The notes beneath the pieces are model-generated. The model was not told where the DNA came from and made no database searches. It saw only the letters and a program-made list of their open reading frames with translations. From positions 1 to 26,934 of the IMG/VR virus record IMGVR_UViG_3300030329_004072: a DNA stretch of 26,934 bases. One strand, written 5' to 3'. This stretch comes from a virus. Below are positions 13,934 through 23,900 of this stretch, in pieces. Both the position numbers and the translations under genes were made by a program. Numbering within the stretch: position 1 is the first letter of the stretch; each line of letters begins with the position of its first letter.

Positions 13934-16900
13934 CAAAACTGACCTTGTTCATCTTTGTCCCAAAATTTACCTTTATACCAACCTTTAGGTGGGTTTCCTG
14001 CTGCTGCTGCTGCCATGGCTTCCTTTTCTCGTTTAATTAAATAATCCATAGCTTCTCTTTTTTGACCAGGACCAGCCTTCATAAACGAAGGATGACCCAT
14101 TCTTTTAAGTCTATGCTCTACTTTTAAATCATTAGGAGTCATGCCAATTTGAACACCATTTCTTCTTAATCTTTCTCTTTCAGCATACCTTAACTTCCAT
14201 CTTATGTTTTGAAGTGCAGCTAGTTTAGGGGCATCCATTTCAAATAAAGCCCCAGGATCACCAATAATCTTTTTAGCTTGTTCTCTTTCAGTATCAGTCA
14301 TAACACCTGGACCAAAAAGTTCAAGTCTTAGTTTACCAACTAGGGCATCTCTTGTAGCATCAGCTATTCTTCTATTAACAGAAACTTTTCCTGCACCTGG
14401 GAGTCTTTTCCAAAAATCTAATTTAGGAGTCATTACAATTAATTGATCTATAGCTTGAATAGCTCCTGTGTTGTTTTCAATTTGTTCTTCTAATTTCTTT
14501 TTAGCATCAACATTATCGACTATATAAACTTTGCCGTCTCTACCTGTTAAAGCTCTATCTCTAAGTTTCATGTCTTTATACTTACGGTCAAATTTAATAA
14601 ATTCTGCTCTAGATAAAGGTCTGCCAATTTTTTGATATTCTTGAGCTTCTATTACACTTTTAGCAGCTTTTACTCTATTTGCATTTATTTTTTGATCTAA
14701 CCTTTTTTGTAACATGTCTAGTTTTTTTCTCTGAAAGTCATCTTGTGAAGCCATTTTGTATCTTTCAGTTAATTGTTGTATTTTTTTATAAGCAGCGTTT
14801 TGTTTAGCTACTTCATCTTCTCTATCAAGTTTTTGCTGACCTATATCCTCTTTTACTGCCTTGTCTATAAGATTAAGGTAAACATTAGGTCCACCATATC
14901 GTCCTGAAGCATAACCACCAAAACCTGCTGCAACAAGACTAATAATTTTATTTAAAGTTCCACCTTGATTAAAAAATCTTTTATTATCTATAGCCTCATA
15001 CTTAGATTCCATTTTTTGGTAATCTTTAATTTTCGCATCTATTTCTTCTCTTTGTCTCTGAAGGGAATCTTTTTTCTTTTCTGCATCACTAACTATTTTA
15101 ACATCAGGTTCTCTTTTAGAGACATCACCTTTAGGAACTTTAGGTGCTTTAGTTTGCTTAGTCTTTTCTATTCTAATTATGTCTTTTATTTTAGGTGGTC
15201 TTTTAAGACCTGCTTGTTTTTGAATAAGTTTTTTTCTTCTAGCTATTTCTCTTTCTATGACAGAAGGCTTAAATTTTTTCGAGTCTCTAGCCCTTATCAG
15301 ACCTTCCATATCACCTGCCATAATATAACCAGGAATACCGTCTTTTGTTCTAGTTAAAGCTGTTTCTGAAAGAAAAGGGTCTCTTCCTATTTTTTCTTGT
15401 TCAGTTTTTTCTACTTGTTCTTCCATCCAAGAATCTTGAGGAGTAGATTGTTCCTTAAAACTTTCAGCTTCTCCAGACCTAAATGCTGCCATGTCTGTGT
15501 CTTCTTCCTCAAAACTTTCAGCTTCTCCAGACCTAAATGCAGACCACTCGTCTCCAACATCTTCTTGAATTATTTCATCAGCTTTTTGTAATTCTTCTTG
15601 TCCTGCCTGAGCAGATACTTCATCTAGACCACTAACTAAATCTGATATCCCATCATCTTTTTGTTTCATCCAAGAATCTTGAGGAACAGATTGAAGGTCT
15701 TGAGGAACAGCATCAGATACTTGTTCTTTCATCCAAGAATCTTCATAGACTTCTCCACCTTCTTGAAATCTTTGAGTTTCTGGTTCTTCCTGTGGAGGAG
15801 AAACTAACGGAAGCCATTCAGAAGGAGACACTACAACTCTTTTAACTTTTCCACTTTTTTTGTCTTTTACCCAAACGTACCCTCTCATGTCTAAATGTGA
15901 AGGATAAGCATTGTCGTTTCTTTTCCCTGTTCCTCCAACTTTACCTATTACTTGTCCTACACCTAAGTCTTGTCCTACTTTAAGATTTTTGTAAGAGTCT
16001 GGAGTAGCGTGTCCATAATGAACATAAAGAGGATATTTTTCTCCACCTATAGTTATAAATTTATTAGTTCTAACTTCCATTAATCTTCCCCATCCAGTAG
16101 GGTAAGCTCCATTCTTTTTTTCATCTATCCTAGTTATAGTTCCTTCTATCATACTTGGGATTTCTTGATATTTTTTACCATTATGTAATTTAAATGTTCC
16201 ATCATCGTTTTTAGCATATCGCTTAGAACCGTCTGAGTGATTTATAGGGTTTATGTCTACCCCATGATTATACCTATCTCCTACGTGCTCAACTATTTTA
16301 CCATTTAATAAAACCCAAGATCGTTTATGTCCATGATCTGGTTGTCCACGTAAGCTAACATTTCTAGGTTTTTTTGCTAGATGGTTTTCTGTTACTTTCC
16401 ATTGTTTTCCATTTAAAAAAACATTAACATGCTCTGCTTGACCTCTAAGGTATCTTCCATCTTTAAGTCTACTTGCTCCACTTGCTATTGCACCTTGATT
16501 ATATCCTTTATCACTTTTCCATAGATTAGGAGGGTCATTCTCCCCATACGTACCTTTTTGTACTACTTTATCACCTGTCCAACCTTCATCACCCTCGTTT
16601 CTATTATGGTCGGTGTTAAACATACGTTGATGGTCTTGATCAGGGTCATCAGGGTTATAACCTTCAGGTTGTCCTTTTCCCTGTTCTAACTGTTTAAATT
16701 GTTTTATCATTCTTTTTTGTTCAGCATCCATCCATATTCTTTCTCCATCTATCATCACTTCATCGTCATCAAGAGGAGCTTGATCAGACTCAGGTTGAGG
16801 TTGTGGAGCAGGTTGGTCTTGAGTTGAAGGTTTCCAACTTCTACCTTGACTAAGATAATCTCTATAATCTCCTAGGTCGGAACTTTTTCTAGTTACTGAA

Positions 16901-17415
16901 GCCTTATTAGAAAACTTTTTTCTTAACCCTTTTAAGTAAGCTGTATCTTTTCCCTCATAAGCATCTAAGGCTTCAATAACATCAGCATAAGCATCAGCTT
17001 TTTTAGCACCTTTTGCTTTAGAAGCTAAACCCATTAATTTTCTTATTTCTTTTTGAGAAGCTACATCAGGTTCTCCTGCTTTTTCTACTTCTACTTCTTC
17101 TTTTTCAACTATGTCTCCACCTTCAGGGTCTTCATAACCTCCAGGTGATTTTAACTTAGCCATTTTCAAAGCTTCATCAGGAATTTTATCATCTATTTCT
17201 TGATATTGAGTTAGTTCTTCGTCACTAATACCATAAATGTCACCACCTTCAGGGTCCTCGTACCCTCCAGGTTCTCTAAGCTTGGAATATTCTAAAGCTT
17301 CTTCTGATACAACATCTTCTTCTACTGGAGGTTGAGCCATATAGCCTGGTCTCTCTGTATCAGCATAAGTGTAGCCAAACTTATCCTCTTCTTCCCACCA
17401 TTTATTTTTTGCCAT
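13933..17415 (-). CDS. Giant internal-virion protein with degenerate M23/LytM peptidase domain
   Basis: The product has 1160 residues, with GGGAG before ATG 17415. Residues 1-250 are acidic and low complexity with two copies of PGGYEDPEGGDI (49-60, 91-102). Residues about 380-535 look like an M23/LytM peptidoglycan endopeptidase: HGVDIN at 384-389, YVHYGHATP at 464-472, the lipoyl-like turn VGQDLGVGQVIGKVGGTG, and SHLDMRGYV at 506-514. The usual HxGxD is shifted (Asn383, His384) and the second His of HLH is Asp509, so zinc binding may be altered or lost. Residues 555-670 carry repeats of QDSWM and AFRSGEAESF. The remainder is helical, with a short Gly-rich hydrophobic segment (IISLVAAGFGGYASGRYGG). 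It may open the cell wall during DNA entry. Confidence 0.7.
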   Translation of the reverse strand: MAKNKWWEEEDKFGYTYADTERPGYMAQPPVEEDVVSEEALEYSKLREPGGYEDPEGGDIYGISDEELTQYQEIDDKIPDEALKMAKLKSPGGYEDPEGGDIVEKEEVEVEKAGEPDVASQKEIRKLMGLASKAKGAKKADAYADVIEALDAYEGKDTAYLKGLRKKFSNKASVTRKSSDLGDYRDYLSQGRSWKPSTQDQPAPQPQPESDQAPLDDDEVMIDGERIWMDAEQKRMIKQFKQLEQGKGQPEGYNPDDPDQDHQRMFNTDHNRNEGDEGWTGDKVVQKGTYGENDPPNLWKSDKGYNQGAIASGASRLKDGRYLRGQAEHVNVFLNGKQWKVTENHLAKKPRNVSLRGQPDHGHKRSWVLLNGKIVEHVGDRYNHGVDINPINHSDGSKRYAKNDDGTFKLHNGKKYQEIPSMIEGTITRIDEKKNGAYPTGWGRLMEVRTNKFITIGGEKYPLYVHYGHATPDSYKNLKVGQDLGVGQVIGKVGGTGKRNDNAYPSHLDMRGYVWVKDKKSGKVKRVVVSPSEWLPLVSPPQEEPETQRFQEGGEVYEDSWMKEQVSDAVPQDLQSVPQDSWMKQKDDGISDLVSGLDEVSAQAGQEELQKADEIIQEDVGDEWSAFRSGEAESFEEEDTDMAAFRSGEAESFKEQSTPQDSWMEEQVEKTEQEKIGRDPFLSETALTRTKDGIPGYIMAGDMEGLIRARDSKKFKPSVIEREIARRKKLIQKQAGLKRPPKIKDIIRIEKTKQTKAPKVPKGDVSKREPDVKIVSDAEKKKDSLQRQREEIDAKIKDYQKMESKYEAIDNKRFFNQGGTLNKIISLVAAGFGGYASGRYGGPNVYLNLIDKAVKEDIGQQKLDREDEVAKQNAAYKKIQQLTERYKMASQDDFQRKKLDMLQKRLDQKINANRVKAAKSVIEAQEYQKIGRPLSRAEFIKFDRKYKDMKLRDRALTGRDGKVYIVDNVDAKKKLEEQIENNTGAIQAIDQLIVMTPKLDFWKRLPGAGKVSVNRRIADATRDALVGKLRLELFGPGVMTDTEREQAKKIIGDPGALFEMDAPKLAALQNIRWKLRYAERERLRRNGVQIGMTPNDLKVEHRLKRMGHPSFMKAGPGQKREAMDYLIKREKEAMAAAAAGNPPKGWYKGKFWDKDEQGQF
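15457..15540 (-). repeat. 30-base direct repeat encoding AFRSGEAESF
   Basis: Bases 15457-15486 and 15511-15540 are identical over 30 positions, 54 bases apart and in frame. They lie in the linker region after the M23-like domain of the 1160-residue protein. Confidence 0.85.
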
Positions 17416-17417
17416 TT

Positions 17418-20400
17418 TTATCTCCCTAACTGTCTTTCTAATTCTTGAAGTCTACGGTCCAAGTCTTTTTGTGCTGCGACAACAGAGCCATAGCCTTGAG
17501 ACTGAGGAATATTAAACTGTGGTTTCATACCTTTAACATCTAAAGATACTGGACCACCTTGTTGAAAGTGTCTAAACTTACGTCTAGCCCCTCCATGTTT
17601 TGCATCTTTTGCGGCTTTGTCATGAAACCTTGATTCTGCCTCATAACCGATAGCTTCTCTAAATGCTTTCTTAGGACGGACATAAGCTTCTCCACCTTTG
17701 GCAAACTTTTCAGCCTTATCCATTTTATCCTGTAATTTATATAAAAAGTCAACACCTTTTTTTCGTTGTTCTTTTTTTCCTTTTCCACCCATAACTTTAC
17801 CAAGACCTCTAACTGCTGAAGATTTCACTACAAATTCTCCATCAGAAAGTCTAGCAGGAATAGAATCTGAGGTCTCTGTACCTGGTCCAGATACAAACCC
17901 ACCTTCTGCTTTCCAAATGTCACCTATAAAATCTCCTACTCCTCCTAAGGCTCCTTTAACAATTTTCTTACCACCTTCCCAAACAGGACTAAGAACATTG
18001 TCTCCTATAAAACCTCCAGCAGCTTTAATTTGATCAGGAAATAATTTTTGACCCATGGCAATTACAGTTAGCCATTTATTAAATTCACCTCTTTTGATAG
18101 CATCTTCTCTATTCATTTTCATGAGTCTTTGTCTATCATCTCTATCTATTTTTCTCCATCTTTCTCTCATTTCGTCATCAGACATTTTATTTAACTGTGC
18201 TCTTAATTGGTCTTGAGCACTTCTACGTTCTTTCATTCCAGCTATTTCAATCTGACCTTCAGCTTCTCTTCTAGCTTTATCACTAGCCTTAGAAAAAGAC
18301 CTTAATTTTGTACCAGAATCTTGACCACGCATAGATTTTAAAGCCGCTAATCTTTGAGCCAGACTTCTATCCTGTGTTCTTCTTATTTGTTTTTCTGCTA
18401 AACTTTCTTCACCTGAGGCTTGTTTCTTTAAATCCTCTAGCAGCTTTGACTTTTCTCCCTCAACATCAGTAGGTTCGCCTTTAGCTGGTTCAGGTGCAGG
18501 TGCAGGTGCAGCAGGTTCTTTGGCTTTAGGTTGTAATGCTTTAGCTGCTAATGCTCCTGCTCCAAGTGCTGCGAGTGCTCCAGCTCCTGAACTTCTATCT
18601 CCTCCAGGTTTTGGTGCAGGTTTTTCTACCCCTTCTGCTTCTGCTGCTCTAGCCTCTATAGCTTCTTGAAATGAAGTAGGCTCTGCATCGCCTGGAGTAA
18701 CAGCATCTACTGCACCTGAAACACCACTTTTTATAGCGCCTTCTACGCCTGTTTTTTGTAGGGCTTTTTTTACAAGATCAGGACCACCTACTGCTTTAGA
18801 TAGTGTGTTAACAAGCCCTACCCCTGGAATCATTTCTATTAAATTTCCTGCTGTATCTAAAAGTGTTCCTTCAGCAGTTTCTACTACTTTTTTCTTAACT
18901 CCATCTACAATTTTAGTTTTAAGCCCTGGTCCATCACCTACGTCAAGTCCTTTTGCTCTATCCATTTCTTCTTGTTTAGCTCTTACTTTATTTTCCCAGT
19001 CTGCCATTAGTTTACTACCAGCATCCATTTGTTTTTTTTCTAAAGCTTGTTTTTCTTGTGCAGCTTTAAAAGCTTTAAATTCTTCTTCACTTCCAAATCT
19101 AGGGTCTGCTGCCATTTGTTCTTTAAGTGCTTCCTCTCTTTCTCTTTGCTTAAAAAAGTCTCTTATTCCTTCTTGGTCTGGAGAGTCGGCTTCTATTAAT
19201 CTTTTTCTTTCTTGTTCCTCTTTTTTTGCTCTATCCTTTAAAAAATCTCTTACTCCTTCTTGGTCTGGAGAGTCAGCTTCTATTAATCTTCTTTGTTCTA
19301 AAGCCTGTAGTATTCCAGTTTGATCTGGAGCATCAGCTTCTATTAATCTTTTTCTTTCTTGTTGTTCTTTTATTTCATCTAAAGCTTGACGTATTCCAGG
19401 GGAAGTTGTTTCATCAGCAATTCTTCCCCTTTCGTCCAACTCACTTAACTCTCTTAACTCTTTTTGATCTTTAATAAAATCTCTTTCTTTTTGTACTGCT
19501 TCTTGCGTCCTTTTTTGAGCTTCTGGGGTATCAATACCAGAGTCTTTCCAGTATTCTTTAAAACCTATATCATCCTCAGTAAGTTGATATTTTTCTTCCA
19601 TTCTATCCTGCATATCAGGGTCGGACCTAACAGCTTGAAATGCTGGTTTTCTTCCAATAAGCTTATCAAAAAAAGACATTCGTTTTTCTTGAGCTTTTTT
19701 CAATTTATCTGACATTTCTTTTCGGATATCTTCCTGCATCAACTTTCGTCTTTCTTCTATTGGGGTTTGCCTCATCTTTCCAGCAAACTCAGCTTTTTCT
19801 AAGTCTACCCCTGCTAATTGTTTAGTAAAAGGACTTACCTCTTCTTCAACTCTTTTAGCTTCTAACTCTCTAGCTTTTTCTAAGTCAGCAGCAGCTTTTT
19901 CTTCTGCTTCTAATCTTTCTACTTCAGCTTGATCAGTATAAGTAAAATCAGTAACTCCTTCTCTTGTGGCTTGCTCTTTTTGTCCTTTCCATTTTGATGG
20001 TTGCGGTTTGTCAAATAAACTCATATGTGCTGTATCTTTTTCATACTCTTCTAATTCTCTTGGAGTAAGACCAGCACCATATCCTTTTTTAATTACTCTA
20101 TCTTTGTATCTTTCTTTTGCTTCACCTACTGCAGTTACATCAGTTTCTCCAGTTTCTAAAAAGTCTCCAACTTTACTAAAAAAACCTCTTTCATCTTTTT
20201 CTTTAGCTTTACCTTTTTGTTTTCCAGTTTCAGGGTCACGTGTAATATCACTAAAGTCCATTCCAGATAACTGACCGCCCATGCTTAGTTCTTTGTTTTT
20301 TTCAGCTTGTTGTTTTTCTTTTTCAGCAGCAGCTTCTTCAGCTTGTTTTTTCTTCATAGCATCAGTTTGAAGTTGAGCTTCTCTTTGCTGAGCAGACTGT

Positions 20401-20573
20401 TCTCCAGTTCCACCTTTAGAGCTTGAGCCTGAACTTGAGCCTCCACCACCTTTACCTCCGCCACGACTTCCTCCACCGCTAGAGCCACCGGAACTACCGC
20501 CGCCTTTGAAGCATTTCAGAGGTCCTACTGCTATGAGTTTTGGTCCTAATAATACAGGTTTAATAATTTTCAT
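17418..20573 (-). CDS. Giant coiled-coil internal-virion/tail protein
   Basis: The product has 1051 residues and overlaps the GNAT gene by ATGA (20570-20573). A Gly/Ser linker at residues 24-55 is followed by long Lys/Glu/Gln coiled coil. Units of RLIEADxPDQxGIRDF repeat at about residues 405-475. A Pro/Ala linker (APAPAPEPAKGEP) lies near 690. Near residue 890-920 is GPGTETSDSIPARLSDGEFV, followed by an AVRGLG segment. This motif is common at the end of phage tape-measure and internal virion proteins. The C-terminus shows GG-x-V motifs and a terminal coiled coil (LDRRLQELERQLG). The size and neighbours fit an ejection protein or a tail-core protein of a short-tailed phage. No catalytic site is seen. 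Confidence 0.65.
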   Translation of the reverse strand: MKIIKPVLLGPKLIAVGPLKCFKGGGSSGGSSGGGSRGGGKGGGGSSSGSSSKGGTGEQSAQQREAQLQTDAMKKKQAEEAAAEKEKQQAEKNKELSMGGQLSGMDFSDITRDPETGKQKGKAKEKDERGFFSKVGDFLETGETDVTAVGEAKERYKDRVIKKGYGAGLTPRELEEYEKDTAHMSLFDKPQPSKWKGQKEQATREGVTDFTYTDQAEVERLEAEEKAAADLEKARELEAKRVEEEVSPFTKQLAGVDLEKAEFAGKMRQTPIEERRKLMQEDIRKEMSDKLKKAQEKRMSFFDKLIGRKPAFQAVRSDPDMQDRMEEKYQLTEDDIGFKEYWKDSGIDTPEAQKRTQEAVQKERDFIKDQKELRELSELDERGRIADETTSPGIRQALDEIKEQQERKRLIEADAPDQTGILQALEQRRLIEADSPDQEGVRDFLKDRAKKEEQERKRLIEADSPDQEGIRDFFKQREREEALKEQMAADPRFGSEEEFKAFKAAQEKQALEKKQMDAGSKLMADWENKVRAKQEEMDRAKGLDVGDGPGLKTKIVDGVKKKVVETAEGTLLDTAGNLIEMIPGVGLVNTLSKAVGGPDLVKKALQKTGVEGAIKSGVSGAVDAVTPGDAEPTSFQEAIEARAAEAEGVEKPAPKPGGDRSSGAGALAALGAGALAAKALQPKAKEPAAPAPAPEPAKGEPTDVEGEKSKLLEDLKKQASGEESLAEKQIRRTQDRSLAQRLAALKSMRGQDSGTKLRSFSKASDKARREAEGQIEIAGMKERRSAQDQLRAQLNKMSDDEMRERWRKIDRDDRQRLMKMNREDAIKRGEFNKWLTVIAMGQKLFPDQIKAAGGFIGDNVLSPVWEGGKKIVKGALGGVGDFIGDIWKAEGGFVSGPGTETSDSIPARLSDGEFVVKSSAVRGLGKVMGGKGKKEQRKKGVDFLYKLQDKMDKAEKFAKGGEAYVRPKKAFREAIGYEAESRFHDKAAKDAKHGGARRKFRHFQQGGPVSLDVKGMKPQFNIPQSQGYGSVVAAQKDLDRRLQELERQLGR
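19150..19440 (-). repeat. RLIEAD-PDQ repeats in the 1051-residue protein
   Basis: Three clear units of RLIEADxPDQxGI, spaced 20 and 29 residues apart, and one degenerate unit (RIADETTSPGIRQAL) before them. The DNA copies are nearly identical, so the expansion looks recent. Confidence 0.8.
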
Positions 20574-20905
20574 ATTACATCCTTACTGAGCACAATATAA
20601 TCGCCATTGTTCCAAGCTAGTTTCCATTTGTTGTGTAAAAATTTAGCTAAAGTTTCGTTTGCATGTTTGTTATGAACATAAACGGAACATGTAACTTTTT
20701 CGTATCCATTTTCTTTAGCATAATTAAATACTTTAGCTTGATATTCTTGTCCTATTTTTTTATCTCTAAATTCTGGTTTTACCCACATATCCTCTATATG
20801 CAACCTTTTGTCGTCATCAAATGCCTTACAAGCAAAAAGTCCATGTTCATCTTCAAAACTATGGATATTATAACATTCTAATCTGTAATCTGCATAATGT
20901 GACAT
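20570..20905 (-). CDS. GNAT-family N-acetyltransferase
   Basis: The product has 111 residues, with TAGGAG (which includes the stop of the upstream gene) before ATG 20905. The strand and loop HIEDMWVKPEFRDKKIGQEY give the acetyl-CoA-binding signature: a Val-x-Pro strand, then R-x-x-x-[IG]-G-x-x. They are followed by the helix QAKVFNYAKENG, the strand KVTCSVYVHN, and the helix KHANETLAKFLHNKWKL typical of the fold. It would transfer acetyl groups to an amine on a protein or small molecule. It lies inside the virion gene block and is coupled to the neighbouring 1051-residue gene, so it may modify virion or host proteins. The substrate is unknown. Confidence 0.8.
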   Translation of the reverse strand: MSHYADYRLECYNIHSFEDEHGLFACKAFDDDKRLHIEDMWVKPEFRDKKIGQEYQAKVFNYAKENGYEKVTCSVYVHNKHANETLAKFLHNKWKLAWNNGDYIVLSKDVI

Positions 20906-20913
20906 AATTGCTC

Positions 20914-23900
20914 CTAGACACTAAAAACTCTACTTTGTTTAATTTTATAGTCTGTACCCTTTGAACCAAGTACAAACATGATTTGAGAAAGATTTATACC
21001 TCTACCCAACTCTCCTGCGCCTTGCACAGTTTCTATCTTTATCTTAAAAGATTCGCATTTTTGTTTAACAAAATCAAGTCTATATTGATATTGCATAACG
21101 TCTTTTCCACCATATGCAATAGCTGTAGTGTAATCTCCAGTAGTTCCACCTGGGTCTCCATAATAGCCTTTTTTAAGACCAGTTGATTCTAAGCGTCTGC
21201 CAGGGTCTCCATACCTAAAAATCTCAGTTTGGTCAGCAACATCAACTATTTTTGTTTGAGAATAAGTATCATCATAGTTGTAAGCTACACTGACTTTAAG
21301 TCTATGTGGGCTAAAATAATCTCCAAGTATTAACATTCTATAAATTCTTAAAGCTGATTGTGCTCCAGCAGGGTTTATCCAACCTGTTTCTACTGACATA
21401 TTAACAGGAACACCTGCATCGTCAAATTCTGAACTTTGTTTATAAAGCTTATTACCTTCTGGACCTACGTGAACATAGTAATAATCGTCCCCAACTACTA
21501 CTGAACTTACTCCCTTATGATTGTCATAAAGAGACCAAAATCCTCTAAAGTAGTTGTAAACTAAACAAAATCCATCAGAAGTTAAAAATCTTACCTCGTT
21601 GTCTTTTGCAAAAATATCAGCTTTTGTAATGTTTAAATTATTAAAATCATCTACTGGAAAGCCAATGTACTTAAGCACTAATGATCTTTCTAAGAGATAA
21701 ATACCTTTATTTGATTTAAAAAATAAACCTTGAGGAGTTAAGACCACACTATTAGCTTCTACACAACCTATATCAGAAGATACTAGTTGAGGTTCAATAA
21801 ACGTATTTTGTTCACCAATATTGTTAGGACCATCCCCAGATAAAAAGAATATGGCATTTCTTTTGAATATAATTAGTTTATCATCCATACCTTTTAGGGC
21901 TGTTATGTCCCCACCTAGACCAGTCATTACTATTCTAAAGGTATCATTAAAACCTATACCTGTGTTTTCTTCAACTATTTTTGAGTATTTTAATTCTAGT
22001 TTGTTTTCTAATCCTGCTAAAAATAATCTGTTTTTAAAAGTAGCTATTAGTGAATTAGAAGGAGGACTTACATTTTCTACTTCTCCACCTTCAGTATAAA
22101 TTAATTCGTTTGCAATAAGTTTTGCGTCTGAAGTCTTGTCAGTAAATAAAAGATAATCAACTCCATCGGTTGTATTTACTATAGGTTTAGATGTCTGGTC
22201 TAAAAGATCAGTATTGTCTCCCATAGTTTTATAAAAAACTGTACCATTACCTTCCGTTCTATATAATTCAACATAGACATCACTTTTTTGTGTTAAATCT
22301 AAAGGAGGAATGTTAACTGAAACTGAGGTAACATTAGCAGTACAAGTGACTGAAGCTTGAGGAGATACAGCAGATTTAAAAACATTTCCTTGAATATCAG
22401 TCCAACTATAAACTGCTACATAATTATAAACTTTAGTAGACTCAAAAGGACCAGTAGACCCTGTTCCTTCTGCAACAACTACAGTATTAGGAGGATAGTT
22501 AAAACCTTGTTCTACAAGAACATTACCGTCATAACATTTAAGTTGACCTCCAGCTATGTTCAAATTGTTTTGCATATCAACAGTTTGGTTAACAACTTTG
22601 TTATCAAAATCTAATACTGAAGAGTTAACTCCGTAAAGAGTAAAATAACTTGTAACTCCTTGAGTTCCACTTATAATTTTACCTTGAACCTTACTTGTAA
22701 ATAAAAATTTAGTAGCCGATATTGATGGAACATCTGATAAACTTGGTATAGTATAAACAGCATTTGCATTAGTGGCAGAATGGTTATAAAATCCTGTACT
22801 ATCATCGGCTCTCTTTCTAGTAGTGTTTAAAATACTACCACCTTGACCTTGACTAATTTTAGCTTGTACTGACCCATCAGATTTCATAGTATAATAAGTA
22901 GCGTGTAATTCTGTTTCTCTTATAACATTTACATAAACAGTTTCATCTTGAACAAATGCCTTAGAAGCTAATCCTACACCTCTAGCCATTACTGAAGTTG
23001 TTCCTACTGTACCTGTACTAAATTGATAAGTAGCTGTAGCTATATAAACCAAGTTCCAAGTGTATTTTAAAGCAGCTCCACCATTAGTATTAGTTCCAGT
23101 GGATATAGTATAAAGTCTAGGAGAAGTTTGATAGACTTGCATAAACACTGTAATAGTATCATTATCTGCTGTAGAAGAAGTTACTGCTCTACAGGAGTGA
23201 CCACCTGTTATTGTAGTTACATCTTTAATAGTAGTTGGACCTGCTGCTAATGAACCATCAGACCCTAAGACTGATATTTTTACAACACCACTACCATTAG
23301 AAGTTATTAATATAAACTTACCTTCTCCGTCTACATGAAAGTCAATAGCATCATGTGGAGTAACTGCTGTACTTCCCCATGGGTCTAGGTTAGTAGAAAT
23401 TACGTTAAGAATATCCCATCTAGCTAGTCTTAGTTCAGAAGCACTACTATCATAATAGGCTAACATCATAGAGTTATTACCTGCTGCTACATCAAATCTT
23501 TGATCAGTAGCTAAAGTAGCTAATGTAGACTCTGAAGTAAAAGCCTTAGCTGTACCTGCTTCAAAAGGTAATTCTCTAGTTAAATAACTACCTAAATTAA
23601 AGTTATTATATTTTAAAACTCTAGAACCATCAGTCCAAAAAAACCAAACTAATCCGTTGTAGACTTGCATCCTTATATAAGCTACTGAGCCTGAAGCAGT
23701 AATACCAGGAACTTCCGTATCACTTACTACATAAGAACCAGTTTCTTCATCTACTATGGATATTTTATATTTACCAGACTCTAGCCAGCCTAGTATTCTA
23801 TAACCATTTAGGTAAGAAATCTGAAGTTGAGTTTGTTCTTTTCCGTTAGATAAAATTGTCTGAGACATAGGAACTACAGCATCATAACTACCTTCATTCT

